Assembly: GCF_001040705.1 (NCBI RefSeq)
Contig: NZ_CVQP01000007.1
Coordinates: forward strand, 428,422 to 492,421
Source: Rhodococcus sp. RD6.2
Lineage (GTDB): Bacteria; Actinomycetota; Actinomycetes; Mycobacteriales; Mycobacteriaceae
Direction of reading: 5' to 3'
DNA: 64,000 bases
Part shown: positions 38,377 to 46,170 of the stretch, in pieces
Numbering within the stretch: position 1 is the first letter of the stretch
Layout of the letters: the number at the start of each line of letters is the position of its first letter
The notes under the pieces: model-generated
Database searches by the model: none
Told to the model about the DNA's origin: nothing
What the model saw: the letters and a program-made list of their open reading frames with translations, nothing else
Translations under genes and position numbers: made by a program

Positions 38377-38831
38377 GCCTGCTGCTCCTCGTTCTCGGTG
38401 GTGCCGCCGGTGACGGGCTTCCAGGCCCACATCGTCCGGTCGCCGGTCTCGTCGGTGTAGATGGTCTCCACGACCAACTCCACCTGGTTGCCCACCGTCA
38501 GGTCGTCCACGCCGAAGCCGTTTGCGGCCTGGCCGAGAATCACGATGCCCTCGGGCAGTTCGACCGCGACGAGTGCGAACGGCACGTACGGGTCGCTGAT
38601 CGGGATGTACGGGGCCGGCGGCTGGTACTGGGCGTCCGTGTACGACCAGACGGTGCCGATGCGGGAGAGTTCGGTGTCCGCGAACTCCTCGCCGGAGCAT
38701 GCGGGGTTCTTGCAGAAGGTCAGCTCGCGCGGGAACGAGATGGTTCCGCACGAGGTGCACTTGCTGCCGATCAGGGCCGGCTCGGGGCCGGTGGTGAACC
38801 AGCCCTCGACGGCGGGGGTCGCGTCGCTCAT
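38373..38831 (-). CDS. DUF35 OB-fold protein with zinc ribbon, thiolase partner
   Basis: The 152-residue protein has an N-terminal rubredoxin-like zinc ribbon with four Cys (CTSCGTISFPRELTFCKNPAC) and a C-terminal OB fold (IGTVWSYTDAQYQPPAPYIP, VALVAVELPEGIVILGQ). DUF35 proteins bind the adjacent thiolase-like protein and complete its active complex. ATG 38831 is preceded by GAGG at normal spacing. The upstream KstR-like box lies 51 bp away at the predicted transcription start. Confidence 0.87.
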   Translation of the reverse strand: MSDATPAVEGWFTTGPEPALIGSKCTSCGTISFPRELTFCKNPACSGEEFADTELSRIGTVWSYTDAQYQPPAPYIPISDPYVPFALVAVELPEGIVILGQAANGFGVDDLTVGNQVELVVETIYTDETGDRTMWAWKPVTGGTTENEEQQA

Positions 38832-38881
38832 CAACGTCCTCATCTGCTGGGGCAACCCGCTCGGATCACGACACGAACGGG

Positions 38882-38902
38882 TAGAACGTGTTGCAGTATT
38901 AC
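38882..38902 (-). promoter_or_regulatory. KstR-type operator over the DUF35-thiolase promoter
   Basis: TAGAACGTGTTGCA (38882-38895) matches the KstR consensus TNNAACNNGTTNNA at every fixed position. On the minus strand a -10-like TAATACT (38901-38895) abuts it, placing the expected transcription start inside the box. This is the geometry of direct repression by KstR, the TetR-family repressor of cholesterol catabolism genes. Confidence 0.6.
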
Positions 38903-38973
38903 ACGAAATCGGTCCGCAGCGAGGGAGAGTTCCCGGCCAGCGAGAGGCGAGTTTCGGGTATAGGTTGAGCGGC

Positions 38974-39939
38974 ATGGTCGCCGCCGGCTCGCGGGACGCC
39001 ACCTCGATCGAGGTCGGCGACCGGTCGGTGCGCATATCCCACCCCGACCGCGTCTACTTCCCGGAGAGCGGGACGACCAAGCTCGACCTCGTCCGGTACT
39101 ACCTCGCCGTCGGCGACGGTATCGTCCGCGCGCTCCGGGAACGGCCGTGCATGCTGCACCGGTTCCCCGACGGACTGGACGGCGGCAAGGTGCACCAGAA
39201 GAGGGTGCCGCGAGGGGCGCCGGACTGGCTGCACACTGTCCGTGTCCACTTCCCGCGCTACAACCGCGACGCCGACGAACTGTGCGTCAGCGAACTCGCG
39301 GACGTCATCTGGGCGGTGCAGATGTCGACCGTCGAGTTCCATCCGTGGAACAGCAGGCGCGCGGACGTCGAGAAGCCCGACGAGTGGCGCATCGACCTCG
39401 ACCCCATGCCCGACTGCACGTGGGAACGGGTGCTGCGGGTCGCGGGTGTGGTGAGGGAGGTGCTGGGTGAACTCGGCGCCGTCGGCTGGCCGAAGACGTC
39501 GGGCGGCCGCGGACTGCACGTCTACGTGCGAATCGCGCCGGACCACGGGTTCGCCGACGTTCGGCGTGCGGCACTGGCCTTCGCGCGGGAAGTCGAGCGC
39601 CGCGCACCCGGCGACGCCACCACGACCTGGTGGCGCAAGGACCGGGATCCGGCGGCGCTGTTCGTGGACTACAACCAGAACGCCCGGGACCACACGATGG
39701 CTGCGGCCTATTCGGTGCGGGGCGTCCCGGACGGGCGGGTGTCCGCGCCCCTGCGCTGGGACGAGGTGAACGACGCCGTCCCGGCGGACTTCACGTTCGC
39801 GACGATGCCCGACCGGTTCGCGCGGCTAGGTGACCTGCATGCAGGCATCGACGATGCGGTGTACGACATCGCGACCCTGCTCGAGTGGGCGGACCGGGAC
39901 GAGCGGGACGGCGCCGAGACGCCACCGGAGCCCGACTAG
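38974..39939 (+). CDS. Stand-alone LigD-type polymerase/primase (NHEJ PolDom)
   Basis: The 321-residue protein corresponds to the polymerase domain of LigD: ISHPDRVYFPESGTTKLDLVRYY, the catalytic acidic pair in RIDLDPMPDCTW, STVEFHPWNSR, TSGGRGLHVYVRI and FVDYNQNARDHTMAAAYSVRG. No ligase or nuclease domain is attached. Such proteins add nucleotides at DNA ends in repair. ATG 38974 lacks a ribosome binding site, and TAGGTT at 38961-38966 lies 8 bases upstream, so the message may be leaderless. It is divergent from the DUF35-thiolase pair; no ku gene is in the window. Confidence 0.88.
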   Translation: MVAAGSRDATSIEVGDRSVRISHPDRVYFPESGTTKLDLVRYYLAVGDGIVRALRERPCMLHRFPDGLDGGKVHQKRVPRGAPDWLHTVRVHFPRYNRDADELCVSELADVIWAVQMSTVEFHPWNSRRADVEKPDEWRIDLDPMPDCTWERVLRVAGVVREVLGELGAVGWPKTSGGRGLHVYVRIAPDHGFADVRRAALAFAREVERRAPGDATTTWWRKDRDPAALFVDYNQNARDHTMAAAYSVRGVPDGRVSAPLRWDEVNDAVPADFTFATMPDRFARLGDLHAGIDDAVYDIATLLEWADRDERDGAETPPEPD

Positions 39940-39954
39940 GACCCTCGTCTGCGC

Positions 39955-40170
39955 CTAGTGGACGACGGTGGCCTCGGTGGTGAGCGACTGCAGCAGTGCC
40001 ATGACCTCGGACTCGCGGAAGCGGCGATGGCCGCCGGGCGTGCGGAGGGAGCCGAGTCGTCCGGCGTGCGCCCAGCGTGTGACCGTCTTGGGGTCGACGT
40101 GGAACAGGGCGGCCACCTGACCAGGGGTCAGCAGTGATTCCTGGGTGGCGTGGAACGCGGGAACGCTCAT
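39955..40170 (-). CDS. BldC-like small MerR-type DNA-binding protein
   Basis: The 71-residue protein is a lone winged HTH with LLTPGQVAALFHVDPKTVTRWAHAGRLGSLRTPGGHRRFRESEV, very close to Streptomyces BldC in pattern and size. BldC proteins bind cooperatively to direct repeats and control development genes. ATG 40170 follows GGAGGG at good spacing. It is convergent with the LigD-type polymerase (15-bp gap) and divergent from the DUF4229-cds1 operon. Confidence 0.88.
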   Translation of the reverse strand: MSVPAFHATQESLLTPGQVAALFHVDPKTVTRWAHAGRLGSLRTPGGHRRFRESEVMALLQSLTTEATVVH

Positions 40171-40333
40171 CGAAACCCTCCGTGAGTAGCAGGTCGGACG
40201 ACAGTGCTGCACATGGTGGCACTCGGACCCCCGGGTACTCGAACTGTCTAAGTTCGGTAAAGGGGAGGTAATTCGCAAATCGGTCAAGTCCGGCAGTCTG
40301 CGGTGCCTGCGTCGAGGTCGGTAACCTGGGAGG
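40171..40333. promoter_or_regulatory. Divergent control region between bldC-like gene and DUF4229 gene
   Basis: The region holds a perfect inverted repeat CGAACT-N5-AGTTCG (40240-40256). TAACCT at 40322-40327 lies exactly 7 bases before the GTG at 40334, indicating a leaderless start for the DUF4229 gene; the GGGAGG next to the GTG is too close to serve as a ribosome binding site. Confidence 0.5.
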
Positions 40334-40639
40334 GTGATTGACAACCCCACCCCTTCCAGTCCCAAGAACAAACTCGCACGCAACCTCGCGCTCTACACCC
40401 TCGCCCGGCTCGCCCTGGTCGTCGTCATCGCCGCGATCATCCTCGGCGTCAGCAGTCTCGTGGGTGCCCCGATCCCGCTCCTCGTGGCGGCGATCTTCGC
40501 GGTCATCATCGCGATGCCGCTGTCGCTGGTGCTGTTCAAGAAGCTGCGCACACAGGTGAACGAGCAGATCTCCGCAGTCGACGCCCAGCGCCGACAGGAC
40601 CGCGACGAACTCCGCTCGAAGCTGCGCGGCGACCGGTGA
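40334..40639 (+). CDS. DUF4229 membrane protein
   Basis: The 101-residue protein has two transmembrane helices ([26 protein letters not shown] and [22 protein letters not shown]) followed by a charged cytoplasmic tail predicted to be helical ([28 protein letters not shown]). The family is widespread in actinobacteria and uncharacterised. It begins with GTG, and its stop overlaps the GTG of the cds1-like gene (GTGA), so the two are translationally coupled. Confidence 0.8.
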   Translation: MIDNPTPSSPKNKLARNLALYTLARLALVVVIAAIILGVSSLVGAPIPLLVAAIFAVIIAMPLSLVLFKKLRTQVNEQISAVDAQRRQDRDELRSKLRGDR

Positions 40640-41730
40640 CCCCGTCCGTCGTCGATCGCAGCGGGCCGCGTGACTGGGTGGACACCGCGGTCCGGCTGAT
40701 CGACGCGGACACCCAGCGCAGTGCCGATACCCACCTGCTGCGGTACCCGCTGCCACCCGAGTGGAACGTCGCGCTCTATCTCAAGGACGAGTCGACGCAC
40801 GTTACCGGCAGCCTCAAGCACCGGCTCGCGCGGTCGCTGTTCCTGTACTCGATCTGCAATGGCTGGATCACCGAGAACACCACGGTGATCGAGGCGTCGT
40901 CGGGATCGACCGCCGTCAGCGAGGCGTACTTCGCGAAACTGCTCGGCCTCGACTTCGTCGCGGTGGTGCCCCGCAAGACCAGTCCCGCGAAGATCGCGCT
41001 CATCGAAGCGCAGGGCGGACGCTGTCATCTCGTCGACCGGCCGTCCGAGATCTACAGCGAGGCGCAACGGCTCGCCGACGAGGTCGGCGGGCACTACATG
41101 GACCAGTTCACACACGCAGAACGCGCGACGGACTGGCGCGGCAACAACAACATCGCGGAGAGCATCTTCCATCAGATGCGACTCGAGCAGCACCCCGTAC
41201 CCGACTGGGTCGTCGTTGGTGCGGGCACCGGCGGAACGAGTGCCACCATCGGCCGCTACATCCGATACCGGCGCCATGCCACCCGACTCCTCGTCGTCGA
41301 CCCCGAGAACTCGGCGTTCATCGGTGGCTACGAGACCGGCTCGAGCGACTACGAGACCGGGATGCCGTCCCGGATCGAGGGCATCGGCCGACCTCGCGTC
41401 GAGCCGTCGTTCGTCGGCCAGGTCGTCGATCGCATGACCACCGTCCCGGATGCCGCGTCCATCGCCGCCGCCCGCCACGCGAGCACCGTGATCGGGCGTC
41501 GCGTCGGCGGCTCCACCGGCACCAACCTGTGGGGTGCGTTCGCACTGCTCGCCGACATGATCGCGAGCGGGCGCAGCGGTTGCGTTGTGACGCTGATCTG
41601 CGACGGCGGCGAACGCTACGCCGACACCTACTTCGACGACGACTGGGTGCGGGACCAGGGGTTCGACCTCACCGGCCCGACCGACGTCCTGAACACCTTC
41701 GCCGCGACGGGTCGCTGGACCGCCGGCTGA
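40636..41730 (+). CDS. cds1: PLP-dependent cysteine desulfhydrase, Cds1-like
   Basis: The 364-residue fold-type II PLP enzyme has the Schiff-base Lys61 in [12 protein letters not shown], the substrate loop [19 protein letters not shown] and the phosphate-binding [16 protein letters not shown]. It resembles mycobacterial Cds1 (L-cysteine desulfhydrase, giving H2S, ammonia and pyruvate) more than cysteine synthase CysK. It overlaps the DUF4229 gene. A different O-acetylserine or cystathionine-type activity is possible because the family is hard to split by sequence. Confidence 0.8.
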   Translation: MTPSVVDRSGPRDWVDTAVRLIDADTQRSADTHLLRYPLPPEWNVALYLKDESTHVTGSLKHRLARSLFLYSICNGWITENTTVIEASSGSTAVSEAYFAKLLGLDFVAVVPRKTSPAKIALIEAQGGRCHLVDRPSEIYSEAQRLADEVGGHYMDQFTHAERATDWRGNNNIAESIFHQMRLEQHPVPDWVVVGAGTGGTSATIGRYIRYRRHATRLLVVDPENSAFIGGYETGSSDYETGMPSRIEGIGRPRVEPSFVGQVVDRMTTVPDAASIAAARHASTVIGRRVGGSTGTNLWGAFALLADMIASGRSGCVVTLICDGGERYADTYFDDDWVRDQGFDLTGPTDVLNTFAATGRWTAG

Positions 41731-41748
41731 CCGGATCCGTCACGGCAA

Positions 41749-41785
41749 GGTGCTGCAGCACCCGGTACGGCGCTGCAGCACCCGG
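41749..41785. repeat. Direct repeat of a GC-rich palindromic unit between convergent genes
   Basis: The 14-bp unit GCTGCAGCACCCGG occurs at 41752-41765 and 41772-41785 with a 20-bp period, each holding the palindrome CTGCAG. The pair fills the 56-bp gap between the convergent cds1-like and ABC exporter genes and may act as a weak terminator. Confidence 0.4.
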
Positions 41786-41786
41786 G

Positions 41787-43673
41787 TCACGGTGTGACGA
41801 CAGCGTGCTCGTCGGTGTCGGCGAACTGGGTGCGGTAGAGCTCCCCGTACCGGCCGCCCGTGGCGAGGAGTTCGGTGTGCGTGCCCCGTTCGACGACGCG
41901 ACCGCCCTCGACGACCAGGATCTGGTCGGCGGCGCGAATGGTCGACAGGCGGTGCGCGATCACCACCGACGTCCGGCCCGCGAGCGCCTCACCGAGGGCC
42001 TCCTGCACCGCCGCCTCCGACGTCGAATCCAGGTGGGCGGTGGCCTCGTCCAGGATCACCACCCGGGGGTGTGCGAGCAGCAACCGGGCGATGGTCAGCC
42101 GCTGACGTTCCCCGCCGGACAGGCGGTACCCGCGCTCACCGACCACGGTGTCCAGGCCGTCGGGCAGTGACCGGATCAGCTCGTCGAGCCGCGCCCGGCC
42201 GAGCACCTCCCACAGTTCCGCTTCTGTCGCCGACGGCCCCGCCAGCAGCAGGTTCGCCCGGATCGACTCGTGGAACAGGTGGCCGTCCTGGGTGACCATC
42301 CCGACAGCCGCCCGGATCGAATCCGCGGACAGGTCACGAACGTCGACGCCGCCGAATCGGACCGCTCCGCTGTCGGTGTCGTAGAGCCGCGGCAGCAGCT
42401 GCGCGATCGTCGACTTGCCTGCACCGGACGACCCGACCAGTGCGATCATCTGGCCCGGTTCGGCGCGGAACGAGACGTCGTGCAGCACCTCGACGCCGCC
42501 GCGGTTGTCGAGGGTCGCGACCTCTTCGAGTGACGCCAGCGACACCTGGCTCGCAGCCGGATACGCGAATCGCACGTGGTCGAACTCGACGGACAGCGGT
42601 CCGTCCGGCAGCGGCGCCGGATCGGTGGGTTCGACGATCAGAGGGCGCAGGTCGAGGACCTCGAAGACCCGCTCGAAGCTGACCAGCGCGCTCATCACCT
42701 CGACGCGGGCCGACGCGAGTGCGGTCAGCGGCGCGTACAGGCGCGTCAGCAGCAGCGCCAGTGCCACCACGGACCCCGGCTCGAGCCTGCCGTTGAGCGC
42801 GTACCAGCCGCCGAGGCCGTACACCAGCGCCAACGCCAGCGCGGACACCAGCGTCAGCGAGGTGACGAACGCGGACTGTGTCATCGCGGTGCGGACACCG
42901 ATGTCGCGGACGCGGTGCGCGCGGACCTCGAACTCCGCGGACTCCTCGCGCGGCCGGCCGAACAGCTTGACCAGGGTGGCGCCGGGCGCGGAGAATCGTT
43001 CGGTCATCTGCGTGCTCATCGTCGCGTTGTGATTGGCCGCCTCCCGCTGCAGGACGGCCATCCTCGCGCCGATCCGGCGGGCAGGCAGGACGAACACCGG
43101 CAGCAACAGCAGCGACAGGACCGTGATCTGCCACGAGATCCCGAGCATCACGATCAGCGTCAACACCAACGTCACGAGATTCGCGACGACCCCGGACAGG
43201 GTGTCGCTGAAGGCGCGCTGCGCACCGATGACGTCGTTGTTGAGCCTGCTGACGAGGGCACCTGTGCGGGTGCGGGTGAAGAACGCGATCGGCATCTTCT
43301 GCACATGGTCGAAGACCGTCGTGCGCAGGTCGAGGATCAGGCCCTCACCGATGTTCGACGACAGGTACCGGTTGTACAGGCCGAGCGCTGCTTCCACGAT
43401 GGCGATCACGGCGATCGCCACCGCCAGCCACACGACCACCGACGCGTCGGTACCGGAAACGATCGCGTCGACCACCCGTCCCGCCAGCACCGGAGTCGCG
43501 ACCGCCAGCGCCGCACTGGCGACGCTGACGACCAGGAACAGTGCGATCGCCCGCCGGTGCGGCCTCGCGAACGTCAGGATGCGCCGCACCGTCGCCATCG
43601 AGAACGGCCTGCGGTCGTTCTGGGCGTTCATCATGCGGTACATGGAATTCCAGGCGACCGATTCCATACTCAT
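41787..43673 (-). CDS. ABC exporter, fused membrane and ATP-binding domains
   Basis: The 628-residue half-transporter has a six-helix exporter domain (residues about 40-330) with the coupling region IGEGLILDLRTTVFDHVQKMPIAFFTRTRTGALVSRL, then an ATPase domain with Walker A GSSGAGKST, signature RLSGGERQR, Walker B VVILDEATAHLD and H-loop IAHRLST. It would work as a homodimer exporting a lipid, peptide or drug. The insert between the membrane domain and Walker A (about residues 385-400) is slightly long. The first ATG (43673) was kept; later Met codons are possible starts. Confidence 0.9.
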   Translation of the reverse strand: MSMESVAWNSMYRMMNAQNDRRPFSMATVRRILTFARPHRRAIALFLVVSVASAALAVATPVLAGRVVDAIVSGTDASVVVWLAVAIAVIAIVEAALGLYNRYLSSNIGEGLILDLRTTVFDHVQKMPIAFFTRTRTGALVSRLNNDVIGAQRAFSDTLSGVVANLVTLVLTLIVMLGISWQITVLSLLLLPVFVLPARRIGARMAVLQREAANHNATMSTQMTERFSAPGATLVKLFGRPREESAEFEVRAHRVRDIGVRTAMTQSAFVTSLTLVSALALALVYGLGGWYALNGRLEPGSVVALALLLTRLYAPLTALASARVEVMSALVSFERVFEVLDLRPLIVEPTDPAPLPDGPLSVEFDHVRFAYPAASQVSLASLEEVATLDNRGGVEVLHDVSFRAEPGQMIALVGSSGAGKSTIAQLLPRLYDTDSGAVRFGGVDVRDLSADSIRAAVGMVTQDGHLFHESIRANLLLAGPSATEAELWEVLGRARLDELIRSLPDGLDTVVGERGYRLSGGERQRLTIARLLLAHPRVVILDEATAHLDSTSEAAVQEALGEALAGRTSVVIAHRLSTIRAADQILVVEGGRVVERGTHTELLATGGRYGELYRTQFADTDEHAVVTP

Positions 43674-43790
43674 GGTCGCGCCCCGCTCGTGCTCATGACC
43701 GACTCCGCTCGTCGCCTACGTGTACTTCCGTGTGCAACGTACGGACTGCGTCCGACAATCCCGAAACGGAGCGACGAACCGTCCCGAAGC

Positions 43791-44258
43791 TCAGGGGCAG
43801 CGGGCGGGCGCGTCCTCGGCGAAGGGCTCGTCGTCGGGGAGGACGTACGTGACGAGCATGACGAGGGGGGGTGTGCCCAGGTTGAGCCCGACGTGGTCGC
43901 CGCCGGGCTCCTCCGTGACCCACGACCCGGCGGGGGAGTCGACCCGCGAGCAGTCGGCGAGTACCCGGGAGAGCGTTCCCGAGACGACGAGACCCTGCAC
44001 GTGTCCGTTGTGGTGATGCCAGCCGGTGCTCCCGCCCGGCGCGATCTCGATGCGCCGCAGTGTGCCCTCGACCTCGTCCGGGACCGGGGGATGGCCCGCC
44101 GGTGGCGGCGGGATCAGCGAGGGTGCGAGTTCGAGTTCGGCGAGGGTCTCCGCGGTGACGCCCTGCGGCGGTGTCGCGGCTGCGGGTGCGGTGAAACCGA
44201 TCGCCGCGGCGAGGGCGAGGGCGCCTGCTGTGGTGAGACCAGGGGTCGAGGTGCGCAT
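43791..44258 (-). CDS. Secreted cupin-domain protein
   Basis: The 155-residue product has a signal peptide (MRTSTPGLTTAGALALAAAIGFTAPAAA) and a small cupin with metal-ligand cluster GWHHHNGHVQGLVVSGTL (His residues about 82-87) and C-terminal PGGDHVGLNLGTPP. It probably binds a divalent metal outside the membrane; enzymatic activity is unknown. ATG 44258 was chosen as the start of the signal peptide. Confidence 0.75.
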   Translation of the reverse strand: MRTSTPGLTTAGALALAAAIGFTAPAAATPPQGVTAETLAELELAPSLIPPPPAGHPPVPDEVEGTLRRIEIAPGGSTGWHHHNGHVQGLVVSGTLSRVLADCSRVDSPAGSWVTEEPGGDHVGLNLGTPPLVMLVTYVLPDDEPFAEDAPARCP

Positions 44259-44437
44259 GGCCGTGTCCGTTCGTCGGTTCGGCGGTGTCGTGTCAGTTCC
44301 CTCGGGGCGCGCTCGCGGTGGGGCGGCGCCTCGGAACGCTGTTCTCCGCACCCATCGTCCCGCACCCGGTCCCGGGTCGAGGGGGAATCGCGGTGTGGGT
44401 CCCCATCTGGAACAGGTTCTCGCTATGGTCTGAGCCC

Positions 44438-44914
44438 ATGCGCATTCGTCGTTCCTTCGCCATGGCCGCTCTCGCGGTGACCGCCGCTGCCGCGGCTTTC
44501 GTCCTCACTGCGGGACCCGCCTCGGCCACCCCGGCCGTGTCGGCCGACCCGACGCGCGTCGACTCGGAACTGGAGGCGATCGCCCGTTCCTACATCGATG
44601 CACTGGTCACGCACGACGCGTCTGCGGTGCCCTTCGCGCCGGACGCGACCCGTGTCGAGGCCGGTCTCAAGACCGGGTTCAACGGTCCGCAGCTGCGCTG
44701 GGACCTCGACCACGGCCCGCAGTACCGCGTCATCCAGGGCATTCGGGAGCTCGAACTGTCGGAGGAGAACGGCGTGGTGTCCGCGCGTTTCCTCCTCGAC
44801 GCCGGTTTCGCGGGCGCGAAGCTGATGACCGTCGAGATCGCGGAGACGTTCGAGATCACGGACGGATCGATCCGGACGATCGTCGCGCACATCACCCCGA
44901 AGTTCGGCGCCTGA
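44438..44914 (+). CDS. Secreted NTF2/SnoaL-like protein
   Basis: The 158-residue product has a signal peptide (MRIRRSFAMAALAVTAAAAAF..., cleavage near ASA) and an NTF2-like cone fold (SELEAIARSYIDALVTHDASAVPFAPDATRVEAGLKTG, then LELSEENGVVSARFLLDAG). It resembles a fungal/bacterial SnoaL-like family of unknown role. There is no ribosome binding site; TATGGT (44424-44429) precedes the ATG by 8 bases, so a leaderless message is possible. It is divergent from the cupin gene, and both encode secreted proteins. Confidence 0.68.
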   Translation: MRIRRSFAMAALAVTAAAAAFVLTAGPASATPAVSADPTRVDSELEAIARSYIDALVTHDASAVPFAPDATRVEAGLKTGFNGPQLRWDLDHGPQYRVIQGIRELELSEENGVVSARFLLDAGFAGAKLMTVEIAETFEITDGSIRTIVAHITPKFGA

Positions 44915-44934
44915 CGCCTTCCCGCCCGACGCCT

Positions 44935-44969
44935 GCGGCGCCGCACACCGACTCCGGTGGCGGCGCCGC
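44935..44969. terminator. Bulged GC-rich hairpin between convergent genes
   Basis: The stem pairs GCGGCGCCGC (44935-44944) plus CACCG with CGGTG plus GCGGCGCCGC (44960-44969), with a single bulged A and an ACTC loop. It lies between the NTF2-like gene and the small membrane protein gene and can serve both. Confidence 0.7.
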
Positions 44970-44977
44970 TCGCGTCG

Positions 44978-45280
44978 TCAGCCCTTGCTGATCACCTGGG
45001 ATGCGAGTGCCGTGCCCGCGGCGACGACTCCCACGGACGGCCACGCACCGATCTTCTTCGCCAGCGGATGCGAGCCCCCGAACGCGCCGACGTAGGTGCC
45101 GACGAGCGCCGCTGTGCGGGCGGGCCCCGACGTCCGAGCCCAGTTCGTCGCGCAGACCGCGCCGACCGCGGCGAGGACCGCTCCTCCGAGGGGACGGTTA
45201 CCGGTCTGTCGTGCGACGGCGTATCCGCCGACGATTCCGGCTGCGGCGAGGGCGGATACGGCGGTCTTGGGCAGTGCCAT
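44978..45280 (-). CDS. Small glycine/alanine-rich membrane protein
   Basis: The 100-residue protein has about three weakly hydrophobic helices (AVSALAAAGIVGGYAVARQ; LGGAVLAAVGAVCATNWA; VGVVAAGTALASQVI) and no recognised domain. ATG 45280 has a good AGGAG ribosome binding site. It is divergent from the HTH/Clp-N operon, and the shared 93-bp intergenic region carries the twin operators, so it may belong to the same regulon. Confidence 0.7.
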   Translation of the reverse strand: MALPKTAVSALAAAGIVGGYAVARQTGNRPLGGAVLAAVGAVCATNWARTSGPARTAALVGTYVGAFGGSHPLAKKIGAWPSVGVVAAGTALASQVISKG

Positions 45281-45326
45281 TTCTGATTCTCCTGCTCGGT
45301 TCGGTTGACTCGCTCCACGGTAGCGC

Positions 45327-45374
45327 GTCAACTTTTGTTGACAGGCCGGGGTCGTCAACCTAGATTGACATGTA
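45327..45374 (+). promoter_or_regulatory. Leaderless promoter with two GTCAA-N6-TTGAC operators
   Basis: A consensus promoter is visible: -35 TTGACA (45338-45343), 17-bp spacer, -10 TAGATT (45361-45366), with the expected start at the A of ATG 45374. Two inverted repeats GTCAA-N6-TTGAC lie at 45327-45342 (over the -35) and 45354-45369 (over the -10), 27 bp apart. A further TTGAC half-site is at 45305-45309. A repressor on both sites would shut the promoter. Confidence 0.8.
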
Positions 45375-45592
45375 TGACCGAGGCAACGAATCTCGCGGCA
45401 GCCGCGGGCAGTCCCGATCCCCAGGTCGGCCTGCGTGCAGTGCTCGCCCTCCGCCGCTTGCTGGAACGACTCGAGGCGCTGCAGGTGCAGAGCGCCCGTG
45501 ATCAGGGCTGGTCCTGGCAGGCGATCGCCGACGCGCTCGAGGTCAGCAGGCAGGCCGTACATCAGAAGCACAATCGACGAGGACGGAAGTGA
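45374..45592 (+). CDS. Small helix-turn-helix protein
   Basis: The 72-residue protein has a C-terminal HTH (RDQGWSWQAIADALEVSRQAVHQKHNRRGRK) like sigma region 4 or Trp-repressor-like folds, after a helical N-terminal part (LRAVLALRRLLERLEALQVQSA) that could dimerise. Translation starts at or next to the transcription start, so the mRNA is leaderless. It is the first gene of an operon with the Clp N-domain protein and is the natural candidate to bind the twin inverted repeats in its own promoter. Confidence 0.8.
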   Translation: MTEATNLAAAAGSPDPQVGLRAVLALRRLLERLEALQVQSARDQGWSWQAIADALEVSRQAVHQKHNRRGRK

Positions 45593-45594
45593 CA

Positions 45595-46170
45595 ATGTTC
45601 GAACGTTTCAGTGCGCAGGCTCGCTCTGCGGTCGTTGCGGCTCAGATCGAGGCGAGGGAACTGTCCGCGTCGCGGATCGGTACCGAGCATCTGCTGCTCG
45701 GAGTCGTTGTCGTGGAATCGGAGTCGCCGCTCGGTGAGGTCTTCGCCGGGGTCGGACTGACGCCGGACCAGGTGCGCGCCGATCTCGCCCGCGGCACCGC
45801 GGAACGACCACTGGGTGAGGCCGATGCCGACGCGCTACGGACCATCGGCATCGACCTCGACGCCGTCCGCGACAGCCTGGAGGCGAGCTTCGGGGCAGAC
45901 GCGCTCGCCGCCGACGCGGAGTCACACGATCGGACGGGGTGGTTCGCACGCCGGGCCGGGCACGTCCCCTTCACCCCGCAGGCGAAGAAAGTGCTCGAAC
46001 TCGCATTGCGGGAAGCGTTGGCCCGCAAGGACTCCACGATCGGCGCCGAACACGTGGTGCTCGGACTGCTGCGCGGCGCCGATCCCGCGGCCCTCGCCGT
46101 GATCACCCCCCACGTCGGCGCCGACGAGTTGCGGCGTCAGGTCGTCGCAGTCCTGGACCGCGCGGCCTGA
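45595..46170 (+). CDS. Clp N-domain protein without ATPase (ClpC2/ClpC3-like)
   Basis: The 191-residue protein is built from two Clp repeat motifs: MFERFSAQARSAVVAAQIEARELSASRIGTEHLLLGVV (residues 1-70) and VPFTPQAKKVLELALREALARKDSTIGAEHVVLGLL (about 120-190). These are the N-terminal adaptor/substrate-docking motifs of ClpC, but no AAA+ domain follows. Mycobacterial ClpC2 and ClpC3 are related ATPase-less proteins thought to shield ClpC1 from N-domain-binding antibiotics. ATG 45595 has GGACGGAAG upstream and lies 2 bp after the HTH stop. Its 3' end overlaps the convergent GNAT gene by 34 bp. Confidence 0.85.
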   Translation: MFERFSAQARSAVVAAQIEARELSASRIGTEHLLLGVVVVESESPLGEVFAGVGLTPDQVRADLARGTAERPLGEADADALRTIGIDLDAVRDSLEASFGADALAADAESHDRTGWFARRAGHVPFTPQAKKVLELALREALARKDSTIGAEHVVLGLLRGADPAALAVITPHVGADELRRQVVAVLDRAA

